Source of the DNA: Actinophytocola glycyrrhizae
Lineage (GTDB): Bacteria; Actinomycetota; Actinomycetes; Mycobacteriales; Pseudonocardiaceae
Direction of reading: 5' to 3'
NCBI RefSeq assembly: GCF_042653545.1
Contig: NZ_JBHSIS010000027.1
Coordinates: forward strand, 165,974-229,973
Length of the DNA stretch: 64,000 bases
The notes under the pieces were generated by a model. It ran no database searches, was not told the origin of the DNA, and was given only the letters and a program-made list of their open reading frames with translations. Shown one piece after another: positions 48,467-58,300 of the stretch. Made by a program: the position numbers and the translations under genes. Position 1 is the stretch's first letter. Each line of letters opens with the position of its first letter.

Positions 48467-51082
48467 ATGAGCGGCGGAACCACTGTCCCGGTCGCGCTGG
48501 ACGCGATCGTCCACTCGACCGCACGCGAGGTGGTCGTGCTGTGCGGCAGCGGTGTTTCCACGGTGAGCCCCTCTTCCGTCCCCTCGTGGTACCGGCTGAA
48601 CGCCGCGGTACTTGACGGTCTCCGGGAGTTGGCGGTCACCCACGTGCTGACCTCGACACCCAGTCGCACCGCGGCGGCGTCGCTGCGCCCGGACGACGTA
48701 CCCCTCGTCACGTTCAGCCAGGTGCTCTCCGACGCCTTCGCCGGTCGGCACTGGCTCGGCGTCCTGACCGTCCTGGATGACGACAACACGAACGGCGTGC
48801 ACCGGGCCTTAGCCGCCCTGATCGGCGAAGGCCGATGCCATGCCGTCATCACGACCAACTTCGACACGCTCATCGAGCGAGCCTGCGAGCAGGCCGGACT
48901 CGAGGTGCCTGAGGTGGTCCCAGCCGTCGTCCCGGTTGTCCCGGTTGTTCCGGAACGACCCGCCGTCTACAAGATTCACGGATCCGTGCGGTGGCCGGAA
49001 ACGATGGTCGATCTGCTGCTCGACAAGCAGCGTGGCCTCAGGCCGAGTACCCGGCGCAGTCTCGCCGCAGCATGCCGCGACCGGCATCTTGTGGTTCTCG
49101 GGTTCTCTGGCGAGGACTTCGCGATGGACTACGACTATTTCGGGCTCGTCGCGCACGGTGCCTTGCCACACCGGGTCACCTGGATTGTGCGACCCGGCTC
49201 GGAACCTAGCGTTGGGGCCAGAGCGTTCCTCGATGCGCTCACCTTCCGGGGCGTCGAGGTCGCGGTCGAGTGCCTCCGGCTGGAGGAACTCGCCGGGACC
49301 GTGCCGTCCGGTGACGAGACTGCCGCCGACACCAGCGACCTGCGGCTGACGAGCCACGTCCGCGACTGGCTCTCGGGTGGGCGGGTCTCCCCTCCGGTGG
49401 CCGCACTCGTCGTGGCGGTGTTGCTGCGCCTGCGGGGACAGACCGACGAGGCCGCCGCGGCGCGCGCGGAGATCCGACTCGCCCTGCACAGGTTCGAAGA
49501 CGGTCCGGTGCAGATGATCTCCGCGGCGGCCGCCTGGGCGCTGCTGGGCAAGGAGGAGCGGATCCACTCGCTGGCGCTGGACGATCTGCGCCGGGCCGAG
49601 GAGGCCCTGGACCGGTTCGACCGGTTCGCCGCCGCGCAGAAGGTCTCCTTCCACGGTCAGGCCGTGGTGGAGCAGCGGCTGCTGCGGGCAGCGGTTCGAC
49701 AAAACGCTGCGATCGCCTGGCTGAGCATGGGGGACCTGGAGAAGGCGGACAGATTCCTCGCTGACGCGCAGCGCGTCCTCGCCGAGGTGCCGGGAGCGGA
49801 AGCCGTCCGCAGGGTTGCGGGAATCCGTTGCCGCCAGGCCTTGCACGCACTGGTCCGCGGGGACCTCAGTCACGCGATGATCGCGCTGGAGAACAGCATT
49901 GAGTGCGCCACCCGGTGTGGCGACGGCGATCAGGAGACCTGGAGCGCACTTCTGCTCGCGATGTGCCTGCGCGCCTCCGGTGAGGACGAGCTGGCCGCGG
50001 TGCTTGATCAACGGGCCGGCCGGCTGGGTGTTACCGCTACCGACGCGCGGTGGCGCGAGCGGTTCGAGGGGCTGGTGCGCGACGGGGCCCCAGTGTCGGA
50101 CTTGTTCGGCGACGTGATCGCCGCCATCACACCGGATCCGCTCCTCAGCGACGTGGTCGCCGCCCGCGCGACCGGCGACCCGGCGCGGACGGCGAGTGCG
50201 CTGCTGACGGCCGTCCAACGGGATGTTCGGCAACACCACGGCGAACGGCTCGGACAGCTGCTGCTCGCGCTCGACCTGGCCGGTGACCGCTCACCAACGT
50301 CGCTGTACCAGCGGACCGTGCGGGCGTTGTGCGCCACCAACCTGCCGGAGCTGCCGGCACGCGGCCGTTTCCTGCTCAAGGTCACCGAGCTGGGCCTCAA
50401 CCTGAGCGACGGGCAGACGATGCTGCCCGCAGACGTAATCGACGAGATGCTGACCATCGGCCGCGCCTTCGACTATCAGCCGTGCGTGTTCGTCCCGTAC
50501 GGGTACGACGAAGGACTTCGGACACTGGCGCGAAACGCCGCCCAGGCGGGCAACGACGCCTTCCGGCGTCGTGACCTCGAGCGTGCCGAAGCCCTGTACC
50601 ACCTTGGCTACTGCGGCTTGTGGCAGAGTTCGGACCACGAGCACGCCACGGCGGCGGCGCTGTACCGCTGTGACGCGCTCATCGCACTTGACCGGTACCG
50701 GGATGCGGCCGCCTGCCTCGAGCGCGTGCGCGAGTTCGCGACCACACACTTCCCTTTCGACTACCTGGTCCGCCATGTCGAGATCCTCGCCTGGCTCGCG
50801 TTGCGGACCGAGTCGGCACGATGGACCGACAACGCCGCTGCAGTGGCGGAGCTGGCGATCAGCGTCGCCGAACGCACACCACGAAACGCCAAGCGGGCCC
50901 TACTGAACGCCGCGATCAACCTCCAGCGGCTCAACGAGCCCGACCTGGCCAGACAACTCCTCGACCGAGTCGACATCACCACCCTCACCAGCGACGAGGC
51001 TGACACGCTCGCGGCACTGACGAAAGCCCTGACGGACACCACAACCGGCCTGACCGATACATGCGCCACACCGCCGCGGTAG
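48467..51082 (+). CDS. SIR2-like NADase with TPR-type C-terminus, 871 aa
   Basis: The ATG at 48467 follows GAGGAGAGGATCAGCAG. The SIR2-like domain covers about 15-280: VVVLCGSGVSTVSPS gives the NAD-binding GSGVS at 27-31, CHAVITTNFDTLIERACEQA the conserved TNFD at about 129, VYKIHGSVRW the catalytic His at about 170, and HLVVLGFSGEDFAMDYDYFG the closing strand. The SIR2_2-type fold is used by many anti-phage effectors that destroy NAD+. Residues 300-870 are helix-pair repeats of the TPR class (LRRAEEALDRFDRFAAAQKV, ERAEALYHLGYCGLWQSSDH), probably the sensor. SIR2 plus repeats resembles DSR-type proteins. No partner gene is adjacent. Confidence 0.85.
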   Translation: MSGGTTVPVALDAIVHSTAREVVVLCGSGVSTVSPSSVPSWYRLNAAVLDGLRELAVTHVLTSTPSRTAAASLRPDDVPLVTFSQVLSDAFAGRHWLGVLTVLDDDNTNGVHRALAALIGEGRCHAVITTNFDTLIERACEQAGLEVPEVVPAVVPVVPVVPERPAVYKIHGSVRWPETMVDLLLDKQRGLRPSTRRSLAAACRDRHLVVLGFSGEDFAMDYDYFGLVAHGALPHRVTWIVRPGSEPSVGARAFLDALTFRGVEVAVECLRLEELAGTVPSGDETAADTSDLRLTSHVRDWLSGGRVSPPVAALVVAVLLRLRGQTDEAAAARAEIRLALHRFEDGPVQMISAAAAWALLGKEERIHSLALDDLRRAEEALDRFDRFAAAQKVSFHGQAVVEQRLLRAAVRQNAAIAWLSMGDLEKADRFLADAQRVLAEVPGAEAVRRVAGIRCRQALHALVRGDLSHAMIALENSIECATRCGDGDQETWSALLLAMCLRASGEDELAAVLDQRAGRLGVTATDARWRERFEGLVRDGAPVSDLFGDVIAAITPDPLLSDVVAARATGDPARTASALLTAVQRDVRQHHGERLGQLLLALDLAGDRSPTSLYQRTVRALCATNLPELPARGRFLLKVTELGLNLSDGQTMLPADVIDEMLTIGRAFDYQPCVFVPYGYDEGLRTLARNAAQAGNDAFRRRDLERAEALYHLGYCGLWQSSDHEHATAAALYRCDALIALDRYRDAAACLERVREFATTHFPFDYLVRHVEILAWLALRTESARWTDNAAAVAELAISVAERTPRNAKRALLNAAINLQRLNEPDLARQLLDRVDITTLTSDEADTLAALTKALTDTTTGLTDTCATPPR

Positions 51083-51828
51083 GGGGTCGGTACTCGATCG
51101 TTGGACGCTGGGCTGTTGGTCGCGGAGTTCGCGCCGCCATCGACGCAGCGCGCCCTCATCCAGCGCGCCTCGACAAGACGCCTCAGCACGGGAGCCAGCT
51201 CAACGGGGCACCACACCGACGCGATCATAGGCATGAGGGTGCGTTCCCACGCGACCCGTGTCGCCCGCCCTGCGGCATGTGAGTGCGTAGTGATGGTTGG
51301 ACGGGTCCGGATCACCTTCGTAGCGTGAGCAGGCGGCGAGGTTGGTGGTAGTTGTAGCCATAGCCCAGTTCTCGGAAGCCGAGACATACAGCGAACGGTT
51401 CGTCGCCGAATTCCTTTTGTAGGGAGCGCCCGCGCGGGGCTGCCGAGCTCGGGGCAGTGACCGCGATGGCGGGCCGCCGTTACGGCCTCGTTCACGACCT
51501 GGGCAGGTCGGCACGGTTCGCGCACATGCTCCGCACGGTCAAGCCAGATCCCCAATGAGTGTCGGTTCCTGGCTGCTGATGGCATACGGGCCGCAGGGGA
51601 GCGTGGTTGCTCTCAGTATACTGACCGATCTGGTGTACCGCGTCGGCCGTGGCGGGTTGTCGTCTCCGCAAAATCTCCGCATGATCTTGATGAGTGGTCA
51701 GGTGCCGGTTTGGGTTTCTTGTCGCCTTTCTCGACTTGGCCGGTGTCATCGCTGACCATATACCGCCGTGGAGCGACATAGGGCGACTGGGGTATCCAGT
51801 CAGCCTGGGTGGAGGCCGTGGTGTTCGG
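51083..51828. other. 746 bases with no intact gene; one coding relic
   Basis: On the minus strand at about 51325-51420 a short frame reads KEFGDEPFAVCLGFRELGYG followed by YNYHQPRRLLTLRR and a stop, which looks like the C-terminus of a real protein. A different frame just upstream (about 51440-51510) reads PAQVVNEAVTAARHRGHCPE. These are probably two parts of one decayed gene; family not recognised. The remainder shows nothing with coding character, and no hairpin was noted. Confidence 0.4.
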
Positions 51829-54645
51829 TTAGGAACCGTCGCGTGTTTGTTCGGCAGCTTTATGGGCTATGCCGATGCGGTTCTTCACCTGGAGCTTGGG
51901 AAGAATGTGCGATACGTGTGTGTCGATGGTGCGTGTCGAGAGAACAAGTTGCTCGGCAATCTGTCGGTTGGACATGCCTTCGGCAACTAGCAAGGCGACT
52001 TTCTGTTCGGCGGGGGTGAGGCTCTCCCAGCCGGTTTGTGCCTGCCGGTGTTTGCTTCGGGGCCCTCGTTTGATGCCGAGGCGGCGTAGGTGGGCTCGCA
52101 GGTGGTCGAGGTCCCAGTTGGCGGTGAGTCTGTCGTACAAATCGCCAGCTCTGGCCAAGGCTTTTCGTGCGGCGTCTTTCTCGTCACGCTCGGCGAACCC
52201 GATGGCGGCGGCCTCGAGTGCTCTGGCGCGCAGTAGCGGTCGTCCGGCGTCGCGGTATCGGTCGGCGGCGTGCTGGAGGAGGAGTGGGTCCTGTTCGAGC
52301 AGGCCTCGGCAGTAGGCGGCTGTGCCGAGCCTGTGGGGTACGGAGGATCTTCGGGCGAGCGTGGCCGCTTGAGCGGCAGTATCGGTAGCGACGTCAGCGG
52401 CCCCTATGTGCGCGGCAAGTCGTGCTGCCTCGGGCAGGAGATCCTCTAGTTCGCTGAGATCCTCCGCGTCGCTTCCGAGCCAGGTCCTGAGCACGGCGAG
52501 GGCCTGCTCGGGGTCGTTGTGGGTTTCCCGGTCAAGGCTGTGTGCGAGTGCTAGTGGGGCGACCACCCGGTTTCCGATCTGCTCGGCGCTCGCAGCGGCC
52601 AGTTGCAGGTTCTGCCGCGCGGTCGCAGTGTCACCTCGGTGGAACGCGATCAGCGCCGCGATGCCGCGGTCGCAGCAGGTCGCAGCTGGATCTTTGAAAT
52701 CATCGGGAAGTGTCTCGACCTCGGCTTGCGCGTCGTCCCACCGGCCGACGTAGAACAGCAGCTGGCCGAGCGCGCTCTGGGCTTGCGCGAGCCGGACGAG
52801 GCTGCCCGTGCGGTCAGCAAGCTGCCGTACCCGGGTGGCCGTGGTGAGCGCTTCGTCGTACCGGTCGAGCTCGCCCAAGACGATGGCCTTGTTGATCTGC
52901 ATCAGCAGCCCGAGGTCGTTGAGTTCGGGGTCGTCGCCGATCACGTCAAGGGCCCGGTCGAACAACGGGAGTGTTGCCGCCACCTCGCCGCGCATCGTGG
53001 CCACCATGATGAGAACGTGCAGCGACCAGCCCAGTGCCCAGGTGTCTCCCGCCTCTTCTGCGGCGGCGAGCGCCTTGACCGCGACGTCGCTGGCGGCCGT
53101 GGTCTCGCCGAGGTCGCGGTGGGCTCGTGCGGTCATGACGAGCAGCCGGGCGCGCTGCCGTGGGGACATCTCAGCGAGTTGATGGGCCTCGTCGAGTGCC
53201 TCGAGCGCCTCGTCGGCGCGGCCCAGGTGCGCGCGGCTCTGCGCGGCCGTCCAATGGAGGTCGACGAGCAGGTCTGGGTCGGTGACCACGGCCATCGCGC
53301 GGGTCGCGATGTGCACCGCCTCCTCGGCCTCACCCGCGCGGTAGAGCGCTTCAGCGAGGCGGCAGGCGAGGACGCCGCCGCTGGCGGTGCTTGCTGGGAC
53401 TTGCTTGATCGCCTGGCGGAACAGGACGATCGCGGTACGAGGCGCCTGTGCAACCAGGACGGGAGCGGCGTTGACGGTCCAGGTCAGCAGGGACTCGTCG
53501 AACGGATAGGGGTTCGGCACACTGAAGGCCTGCAACAGTTGCCGTTCCACCCGCTGAATCGGCGCACCGGCCTCGGCGAGTGCTCGAGCGGCGTCGCGAT
53601 GCCATGCCGGCCGCAGCGGTGCGGCGATGTCGTCGTACAGCACCTGCCGGATCAACGGGTGACGGAAGGAGAACTTGTCGCCCATGTCCTTGAGGACACC
53701 AGCGGCGCGTGCCTCGTTGATGACAGGCACGAGTTCGGGCACACGGCGGCCAAGCACGACCGCGAGGTCGTCCACTTGGAAGTCGACACCCAGCAGGGCG
53801 GCGGCTTGCAGAGTGTTGCGGGCGTTGTTGGACAGGAAGTCCAGGCGGTCGGAGATGGCGGCGATGAGTGACTGCGGAACTGGGCCGGCGATGATCACAT
53901 CGACCGTGCCCGAATCAGTCACCTGGAGACGGTCTGAACGAGTCAGTGCATCTATGAGTTCCGTGACGTAGAGGGGGTTTCCGGCGGCCTCGTTCGCCAA
54001 TTGAAGCAGCCCGGGCGTCGGGGCATGATCAGAAATTCTCGCGATGAGGTCGCGCACTGCATCATTGGGAAGACCTTCCAGTCGCACCATGTTGTGCGCT
54101 CGGACGGCGCGGCGCAGGGCTGTCAACTCGTCGCGTTGTGGGACAGGGCGCAACGTTCCAATGAGTAGTAGAGCTGTACGGTCCACCAGGCGCGCGAGCC
54201 AATCCCATACGCTGATCGTGGACGTATCGGCCCACTGGAGGTCATCGACCACCAGCACGGTTGGCGTCGTGCTGCACAACTCGTTGATCAGTGCCAGCAT
54301 CTGCTCGGCCGCCGCCATGATCGGATCGGCCGCGTCAGTCAGTTCACCGCGTACGAGTTGCTGAATCGTCTCGAGCCGAGGCTCAGCCGCCTCTCGCGTC
54401 AAGAACGAGTACATCAGTGGTTGAAGGGGGAGGGGCTGCGCCAGCTCGTCACACTCAGCCCAGTAGACGGAGAACCCCTGCTCAACTGCGGCGGCAACGG
54501 CTGCGTGCGCTAGAGACGACTTGCCGATACCCGGCTCTCCCTCGACGAGCACAGCCCTACCAGAACCAGACGCAGCATCACGAAGCCAGACATCGAACTG
54601 AGCAAGCTCGGTGTCCCTGCCGACCAATCCGGGCGCGTTCCGCAT
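51829..54645 (-). CDS. LAL-type LuxR family regulator, 938 aa
   Basis: The start is taken at ATG 54645 (MRNAPGLVGRDTELAQFDVW), preceded by a -10-like TATGCT six bases upstream and no Shine-Dalgarno site. Walker A is VEGEPGIGKSSL at 34-45 and Walker B TVLVVDDLQWADTST. A long helical TPR-like middle follows (AEALYRAGEAEEAVHIATRA). The last 65 residues are a LuxR DNA-binding domain (SLTPAEQKVALLVAEGMSNR, QIAEQLVLSTRTIDTHVSHI). LAL proteins are ATP-dependent transcription activators. It lies between two presumed NAD-consuming effectors, so it may regulate island genes, though that is only positional. Confidence 0.9.
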   Translation of the reverse strand: MRNAPGLVGRDTELAQFDVWLRDAASGSGRAVLVEGEPGIGKSSLAHAAVAAAVEQGFSVYWAECDELAQPLPLQPLMYSFLTREAAEPRLETIQQLVRGELTDAADPIMAAAEQMLALINELCSTTPTVLVVDDLQWADTSTISVWDWLARLVDRTALLLIGTLRPVPQRDELTALRRAVRAHNMVRLEGLPNDAVRDLIARISDHAPTPGLLQLANEAAGNPLYVTELIDALTRSDRLQVTDSGTVDVIIAGPVPQSLIAAISDRLDFLSNNARNTLQAAALLGVDFQVDDLAVVLGRRVPELVPVINEARAAGVLKDMGDKFSFRHPLIRQVLYDDIAAPLRPAWHRDAARALAEAGAPIQRVERQLLQAFSVPNPYPFDESLLTWTVNAAPVLVAQAPRTAIVLFRQAIKQVPASTASGGVLACRLAEALYRAGEAEEAVHIATRAMAVVTDPDLLVDLHWTAAQSRAHLGRADEALEALDEAHQLAEMSPRQRARLLVMTARAHRDLGETTAASDVAVKALAAAEEAGDTWALGWSLHVLIMVATMRGEVAATLPLFDRALDVIGDDPELNDLGLLMQINKAIVLGELDRYDEALTTATRVRQLADRTGSLVRLAQAQSALGQLLFYVGRWDDAQAEVETLPDDFKDPAATCCDRGIAALIAFHRGDTATARQNLQLAAASAEQIGNRVVAPLALAHSLDRETHNDPEQALAVLRTWLGSDAEDLSELEDLLPEAARLAAHIGAADVATDTAAQAATLARRSSVPHRLGTAAYCRGLLEQDPLLLQHAADRYRDAGRPLLRARALEAAAIGFAERDEKDAARKALARAGDLYDRLTANWDLDHLRAHLRRLGIKRGPRSKHRQAQTGWESLTPAEQKVALLVAEGMSNRQIAEQLVLSTRTIDTHVSHILPKLQVKNRIGIAHKAAEQTRDGS

Positions 54646-54651
54646 GTCAAC

Positions 54652-54657
54652 AGCATA
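54652..54657 (-). promoter_or_regulatory. Presumed -10 box (TATGCT) of the LAL regulator
   Basis: TATGCT on the minus strand lies six bases before the ATG at 54645. The gap is too short for a leader with a ribosome site, so a leaderless transcript is likely. TTGCGG about 19 bases further upstream could be the -35 box. Confidence 0.4.
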
Positions 54658-54880
54658 AGGTTGACGACGCATTCCACCGCAACTATCGGAGTCGGTCAGA
54701 TGACGAGCGCCTCCACAGCGCGGTGAGTCATTCGATCGCGCTGTCAAAGACGAGTTATTCAATGAGTCTATTCCTTGCATCTATATCGAGTAGGCAGAAG
54801 TGGCGGGTTGGCACGATGAAGAGGATGTTTGCTGAGAGCCGATGCACATGACAAGAATTACTCCAAAAAGGAAGGAGAAA

Positions 54881-55147
54881 ATGATGCAGCGAACCAAAAT
54901 GCCAGTGCGAATGATGATCATCTGTAACATTCCTCATGGAAGCAAGTGGGCCGGCTGTCGGTTTGATTGCGTATCGACCTACGTTCCGGCGTTCATGTCT
55001 CCATCATCGGAGTCGAGTCCATGCGTAGACATCCGCGAACCTACCGAGCTTGTGATCGTGAGGCGGCGTCGCGTGTGCACCCTTCTGCACGCTGCTGAGA
55101 TCCATCCGGTGCTGAGCTTGGCTGCCGAAGTGGTGTTGACCAGGTGA
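54881..55147 (+). CDS. Doubtful small ORF with strong ribosome site, 88 aa
   Basis: Tandem ATG codons at 54881 and 54884 follow AAAAAGGAAGGAGAAA, the best ribosome site in this stretch. The product starts MMQRTKMPVRMMIICNIPHG and is basic, with cysteines in KWAGCRFDC. Third positions are not GC-biased and the sequence is AT-rich, so it could be recently acquired or not coding at all. Confidence 0.25.
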   Translation: MMQRTKMPVRMMIICNIPHGSKWAGCRFDCVSTYVPAFMSPSSESSPCVDIREPTELVIVRRRRVCTLLHAAEIHPVLSLAAEVVLTR

Positions 55148-55346
55148 CAGTCACTCATAGTGTTAGGTTGGCGCCAGAGTGTGGGGGCGGACGAGTAACA
55201 GACCTCCTGCGCGGCTCGAACGGCAAGCTACCGAGCATCACAGCCGTGAGGGACGTGACCTCCGTGAACGAGTTAGAGCGGTCCTGACCGACAGCCGCGG
55301 AGGCTCCTGACTCACCCTCTTGCGGTTGAGCCGGGAAGATGGGGTG

Positions 55347-58300
55347 GTGTTCGACGTTTTCGTGAACTACCGAACAGTGGACTCGCGGTTCGGCGCCGCC
55401 TCGGCCCACCAGTTCCTCGTTGGCAGGTTTGGCAGCGAGCGGGTGTTTCTCGACCATGTGTCGATGTCGCCGGGAGAGCGGTATCCGGACGAGCTCCGTG
55501 CCGCGCTGGAGCAGGTTCGGGTGCTGTTGGTGCTGATCGGTCCGGAGTGGTTGGCGTGTGCGGAGGGCACGACGGTTCGGTTGATCGACTACGAGGACGA
55601 TTGGGTGCGGTGGGAGGTCCGCCGGGCGCTCGAGCGGGATATTGAGATCATTCCGGTCTTATTCGACGGCACGACGATACCGACGGATCTGCCCGATGAC
55701 GTCGCCGAGTTGTCGCTGCGGCAGGCCGCAACTGTGCGGCACACGAGCCTGAACGCGGACTTGGCGCGGCTGGCGGAGTGGATCGTGGACCGGGTGCCGG
55801 AGCTGGCATTGCCGGACCTGTTCGTCGAATCCCGTGCTCTACCGGAGGATCCGTTGCCGAGTGAGTTGCTGCGGCCGGAGTACCGGGTGGTCGACTACCT
55901 CCCGGTGGACGATCAGCGGGAGCGGTTGGCCGGATGGCTGGATGAGCCGAGCCCCCTGGATGTCCGGTTGCTGATCGGGCCGGGTGGGCGGGGCAAGTCC
56001 CGGCTGGCAGCCGAGCTTGTCGAGCATGCGCGCGACCGTGGGTTGCATGCGGGGTTTGTGCGGGAGGATGCCGAGCCCGAGGTGCTGGTGCGGGTGCGCA
56101 CGGTCCGCGCTGGTCTGCTGCTCGTGGTGGATTACGCGGAGGCACGGCCCGGACAGGTGGCCGATTTGCTGTCCGAGCTGCTGGAACGGTCAGCTGAGCA
56201 GGGCGTGGCCAGGGTGTTGTTGCTGGCCCGGGCGGGTGGCGAATGGCAGCGGACGCTGGAACGTCACGAGGCCCCGCGTATCGCGGCACTGGCCGCGGAC
56301 ATCGTGGTCGAGAACGTCGCGCGGGTGGCGCCGGGCGGAGCGCGGCGCACGCAGTTCGCTCTTGCTGTCGCGGCGTTCCGTGACCGGCTGGGCGGCCGAG
56401 TCACCGATGTGGTGGCTCCGTTGGATCTCGACGACGATCGCTACGACCAGGTTCTCGACGTCCACGCTGCCGCGCTCGCGGCGGTGCTGGATGCGGTGGT
56501 GCGTATGGCGTCCGGTGAGGTGTTGCCGACGCGGGCCGACCCGGTGCGGCGAGTGCTTGACCACGAGGAGCGTTACTGGCTGCGGTCTGTGGCCGCTCAC
56601 GGTGTGCCCGCGCGTGCGAAGCGGGTGCGGGAGCTGGTCGCCGCGGCCACGTTGGTGGGTGCGGACGAGTTGCTGGCGGCACGGCGGGTGCTTGCGGCGC
56701 TGCGGTCCCTCGACGGCGCGGGTCGGGGTGTGATCGCTGATCACCTTGACTGGCTGACCCACCTGTATCCGGGTGAGGCCGCGTTGAATCCGTTGCGGCC
56801 CGATCGGCTGGGCGAGGATCTGGTCGCGCTGGTGCTGGCCGACTATCCGGAGCTGACCACGGATCTGGCCCCGGTGGTCGATGACCGGCAGTTGTTCCGT
56901 GCGCTCACGGTCCTGTCCAGGGCGGCAGGCCGCCATCGCGCGGTCGTTCGACCGGTGATGGCCGAGCTGCTGGGCGTCGACACTGCGGACCGGATCGGTG
57001 TCGGCATGACTGTCGCGACCCAGGTCGAGGATCCGACGCTGGTCGACGTGCTGGGCGCGTTGCGCGGGGATCAGGACCTGTCGGCGGTGATCGTGGCGAA
57101 CCTGCCCGACACCAGTCTGACCCTGGCCGTGTTCGCGGTGGTCCACACGACCGCGTTGCTGCGGGCCGAGACCCGGCGGGCAGACGTCGACGCCGGGTTC
57201 GTCGCGGAGCTGCGGCACAACCTGGCGTTGCGGTTGTCCGCGGTCGGCGAGCACGATCGCGCGCTCGTCATAGCCGGTGAGGCGGTCCGGGACTACCGTG
57301 CGCTGGCCGAAGGCCCTGATGACGTCGTCGAACTGGCCGGTGCGCTGACCACGTTGGCTGCCAGGCATGCCGAGCTGGGCCTGTACCTGGAGGGAGCGGA
57401 GTACGCCGCCGAGGCCGTCACGCTTCTCGACGACCTCAACGCCGGCTCGGTCGAGCCGGATGGCCTGGCCACAGCGCGGGCCGACGCGTTGATCACCGTC
57501 GCGGACCTCACCCACGAGCAGGGCGACCTTGACCGTGCGGTCGAGGCGATCGAGCGGGCTGTCACCATCACCAGGGAACTGTGGGAACACAGCCGTGATC
57601 ACGGCGACCGTGCCCGGCTCGCGTCCGCTCTGGAGTCGCTGGGCACGATCCGTGACGCCCGCGGTGAAACCGAGGCATCACTGGCCGCGACCGCGCAGGC
57701 GGTGGGAATCTACCGGGACCTGGACGCCGACCAGCCCGACAGCTACCGCGGAGAACTCATCCGAGCGCTGGGCAACCTCGCGGGCGCCCACGCCGAGCTT
57801 GGGTTGTGGGAGCAGGGCGCGGAGCTGGGGGAGGAGGCCGTGGCGCTGGCACGCGCGCTGGTGTCCCGGCACGGCGACACCCACCTAGTCCGGCTCGCCG
57901 ACACGATGAACAACACCGCCGCGCTGCTTCGCCGACTCGACCAGCACGACCGGGCCCTCACCTACCTCGACCAGGTCGTCCCGCTCTACCGCGGACTCGC
58001 CGACCGGGTACCCGGCAGCCATCTCGCCGCGCTCGCCGGCGCCCTTCACAACCTCGGTAACTGCCTGCACGAGATGGACAGGCACCACGACGCCATCGAT
58101 GCCTACGAAGAGTCGATCGGCATCTACCGCAAGCTCTCCGGCCCGCAACGCGCCGACTACGACGAGTCACTCGCCGAGACACTGGTCGGACTCGCCCACG
58201 CCCACGTCGCCCTCGACGACGAACCGGCCGCGCTCGACCTGGTCGCCGAGGCGGTCGAGTTGCTCGACAACGCGTTGCGCGGTGACCGGAACCGAACACG

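Larger units (their letters stand above)
54646..55346. other. 700-base divergent region, AT-rich by local standards
   Basis: It separates the LAL regulator from the TIR protein. The part 54720-54960 is visibly poorer in G and C than the rest of the window. Apart from the weak candidate ORF at 54881 no gene is convincing. It should contain promoters for both flanking genes. Confidence 0.45.

Noticed and set aside
52603..53871. Plus-strand open frame of 422 codons opposite the LAL regulator
   Set aside because: Shadow frame; the minus strand carries a complete LAL protein over the same bases.
56190..57602. Minus-strand open frame of 470 codons opposite the TIR protein
   Set aside because: Antisense shadow with Arg/Gln/His-rich composition; sense strand has TPR repeats.
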